Positions 63,188 to 64,000 of a DNA stretch of 64,000 bases are shown here, piece by piece (the first letter of the stretch is position 1; every line of letters starts with the position of its first letter). Location: positions 6,122,545-6,186,544 of the forward strand of contig NZ_CP026692.1 in assembly GCF_002949795.1 (NCBI RefSeq), read 5' to 3'. The translations under genes and the position numbers were made by a program. Origin of the DNA: Nostoc sp. 'Lobaria pulmonaria (5183) cyanobiont' (GTDB lineage Bacteria > Cyanobacteriota > Cyanobacteriia > Cyanobacteriales > Nostocaceae). The notes beneath the pieces were generated by a model. That model was not told the origin of the DNA. It worked only from the letters and a program-made list of their open reading frames with translations, and did not search any database.

Positions 63188-64000
63188 ATGAATTTGTGGC
63201 TGAGTGTTTTGGCAACCAATGGGATGGGGGAAACTTGGAAGCAGGAAGCTAGAGTTGCTGCACTGGCAGATCGGTTAAAGGCAAAAGCTTTTGGCATCAC
63301 GCCGGAAAATGTTGATGAAATGATCGAAAGGCGATCGCATTTACTAAAATCTGTCTTCCCAGCTTTTAGCGAATTCTGTCAAACTACTTTCAAAGTAGAA
63401 CCCCAGGAAATGTTACAGGTATTGTGGGACTTGTGGCTGCCTTTGGGGATCAAACTAGCATCGCAGCGCCAACAATTGGGACGCCCCCTGATTCAAGGAA
63501 TATTGGGAGGACAAGGCACTGGTAAAACCACAATGTCAAAGGTTCTGATTTTGATTCTCGACCATTTGGGATACAGGACTGTGAGTTTATCTTTGGATGA
63601 CTTATATAAAAATTACAGCGAGCGCTTGCTTTTGACACAGCAAGATTCCCGCTTAATTTGGCGCGGCCCGCCAGGAACCCACGATATAGACTTAGGTTTA
63701 AATGTACTAGATCAAATTCGCCAGTTGCAAAGCCCAGTGATGCTTCCCCGCTTTGATAAATCTGCTTTTGGAGGTGCTGGCGATCGCACTACTTCCGAAA
63801 TGGTAGCGGATGTAGATATTGTACTATTTGAAGGTTGGTTTGTGGGTGTGCGACCAATCGAACCAGATGTATTTGATACTGCGCCACCGCCAATTGTCAC
63901 AGATGAAGATAGAGCATTTGCCCGCGATATGAATCTTCGCCTCCACAATTATTTACCACTGTGGGAGCGATTGGACAGTTTAATTGTGCTGTATCCCATC
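63188..64000 (+). CDS. D-glycerate 3-kinase (GLYK), N-terminal part
   Basis: The first 271 codons; the gene runs past the window end. The start ATG follows GATGGAGAATTT. P-loop GILGGQGTGKTTMSKVLILI near residue 105, then SLSLDDLYKNYSERLLL and GPPGTHDIDLGLNVLDQIRQ typical of the plant-type/cyanobacterial GLYK (phosphoribulokinase-like fold), followed by LFEGWFVGVRPI. This enzyme makes 3-phosphoglycerate and closes the photorespiratory cycle. It is probably co-transcribed with ycf20. Confidence 0.92.
   Translation, partial: MNLWLSVLATNGMGETWKQEARVAALADRLKAKAFGITPENVDEMIERRSHLLKSVFPAFSEFCQTTFKVEPQEMLQVLWDLWLPLGIKLASQRQQLGRPLIQGILGGQGTGKTTMSKVLILILDHLGYRTVSLSLDDLYKNYSERLLLTQQDSRLIWRGPPGTHDIDLGLNVLDQIRQLQSPVMLPRFDKSAFGGAGDRTTSEMVADVDIVLFEGWFVGVRPIEPDVFDTAPPPIVTDEDRAFARDMNLRLHNYLPLWERLDSLIVLYPI

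Noticed and set aside
1-64000. tRNA, rRNA, CRISPR arrays and complete insertion sequences
   Set aside because: None could be found by eye: no T-loop-like GGTTCRA patterns in a foldable context, no spaced direct repeats, no transposase frames.

Overview
The window looks like chromosome of a filamentous, heterocyst-forming cyanobacterium (Nostoc/Anabaena group). Signs of this are the very frequent HIP1 palindrome GCGATCGC, heptamer tandem repeats (STRRs) between genes, a complete kaiABC clock operon with a KaiA lacking the normal receiver domain, a Ycf20/DUF565 protein, a photosystem II S4-domain protein, CAAD and DUF2382/PRC-barrel proteins, and several families of small dispersed repeats. No rRNA, tRNA, CRISPR array, prophage or intact insertion sequence was seen.

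Layout. 1-5.9 kb: end of an LD-carboxypeptidase gene, then a stress-type cluster on the minus strand (LEA-like repeat protein, two small unknowns, PRC-barrel/DUF2382 protein). This is followed by a truncated general-stress gene, a CAAD membrane protein, a lipoprotein and a pseudogene carrying a MITE. 6-15 kb: HTH protein, FAD oxidoreductase, secreted unknown, RlmL-type methyltransferase with a broken partial duplicate nearby, and a VWA-RTX secreted protein. 15-27 kb: hemW and a UDP-glucose pyrophosphorylase-type gene, PIN/TRAM membrane protein, Rpn nuclease, APC transporter, multi-PAS hybrid histidine kinase and recR. 27-33 kb: Tat-exported aldo/keto reductase, a lipoxygenase-P450 pair that looks like an oxylipin module, and a secreted PEP-CTERM protein resembling CpcT/CpeT. 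33-45 kb: acetyltransferase, flavodoxin-like reductase, tRNA-dihydrouridine synthase, GH43/GH32-type propeller, large SNF2 helicase, S4 protein, ArfB, lipid kinase, ExoD. 44.9-45.2 kb: three tandem minus-strand units that look like a small-RNA array resembling NsiR1. 45-50 kb: secreted unknown, short-chain dehydrogenase, PSII S4 protein and a nonsense-mutated acetyltransferase. 50-59 kb: TolC-type outer membrane protein, kaiC, kaiB and kaiA on the minus strand, with a divergent histidine kinase carrying several receiver-like modules. 59-64 kb: GT39 glycosyltransferase, lipoprotein, a MITE-like element, ycf20 and the start of glycerate kinase.

Two dispersed element families recur at distant places. 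One is a 111-160 bp MITE (three copies). The other is a 230-270 bp element with conserved ends and an internal array of 21-bp units (three copies). One copy of the second family ends exactly on the stop codon of the rlmL-type gene. The strongest candidates for new biology are the tandem small-RNA array, the lipoxygenase/P450 pair with its unknown downstream gene, the kai-adjacent kinase, and the CpcT-like PEP-CTERM protein.
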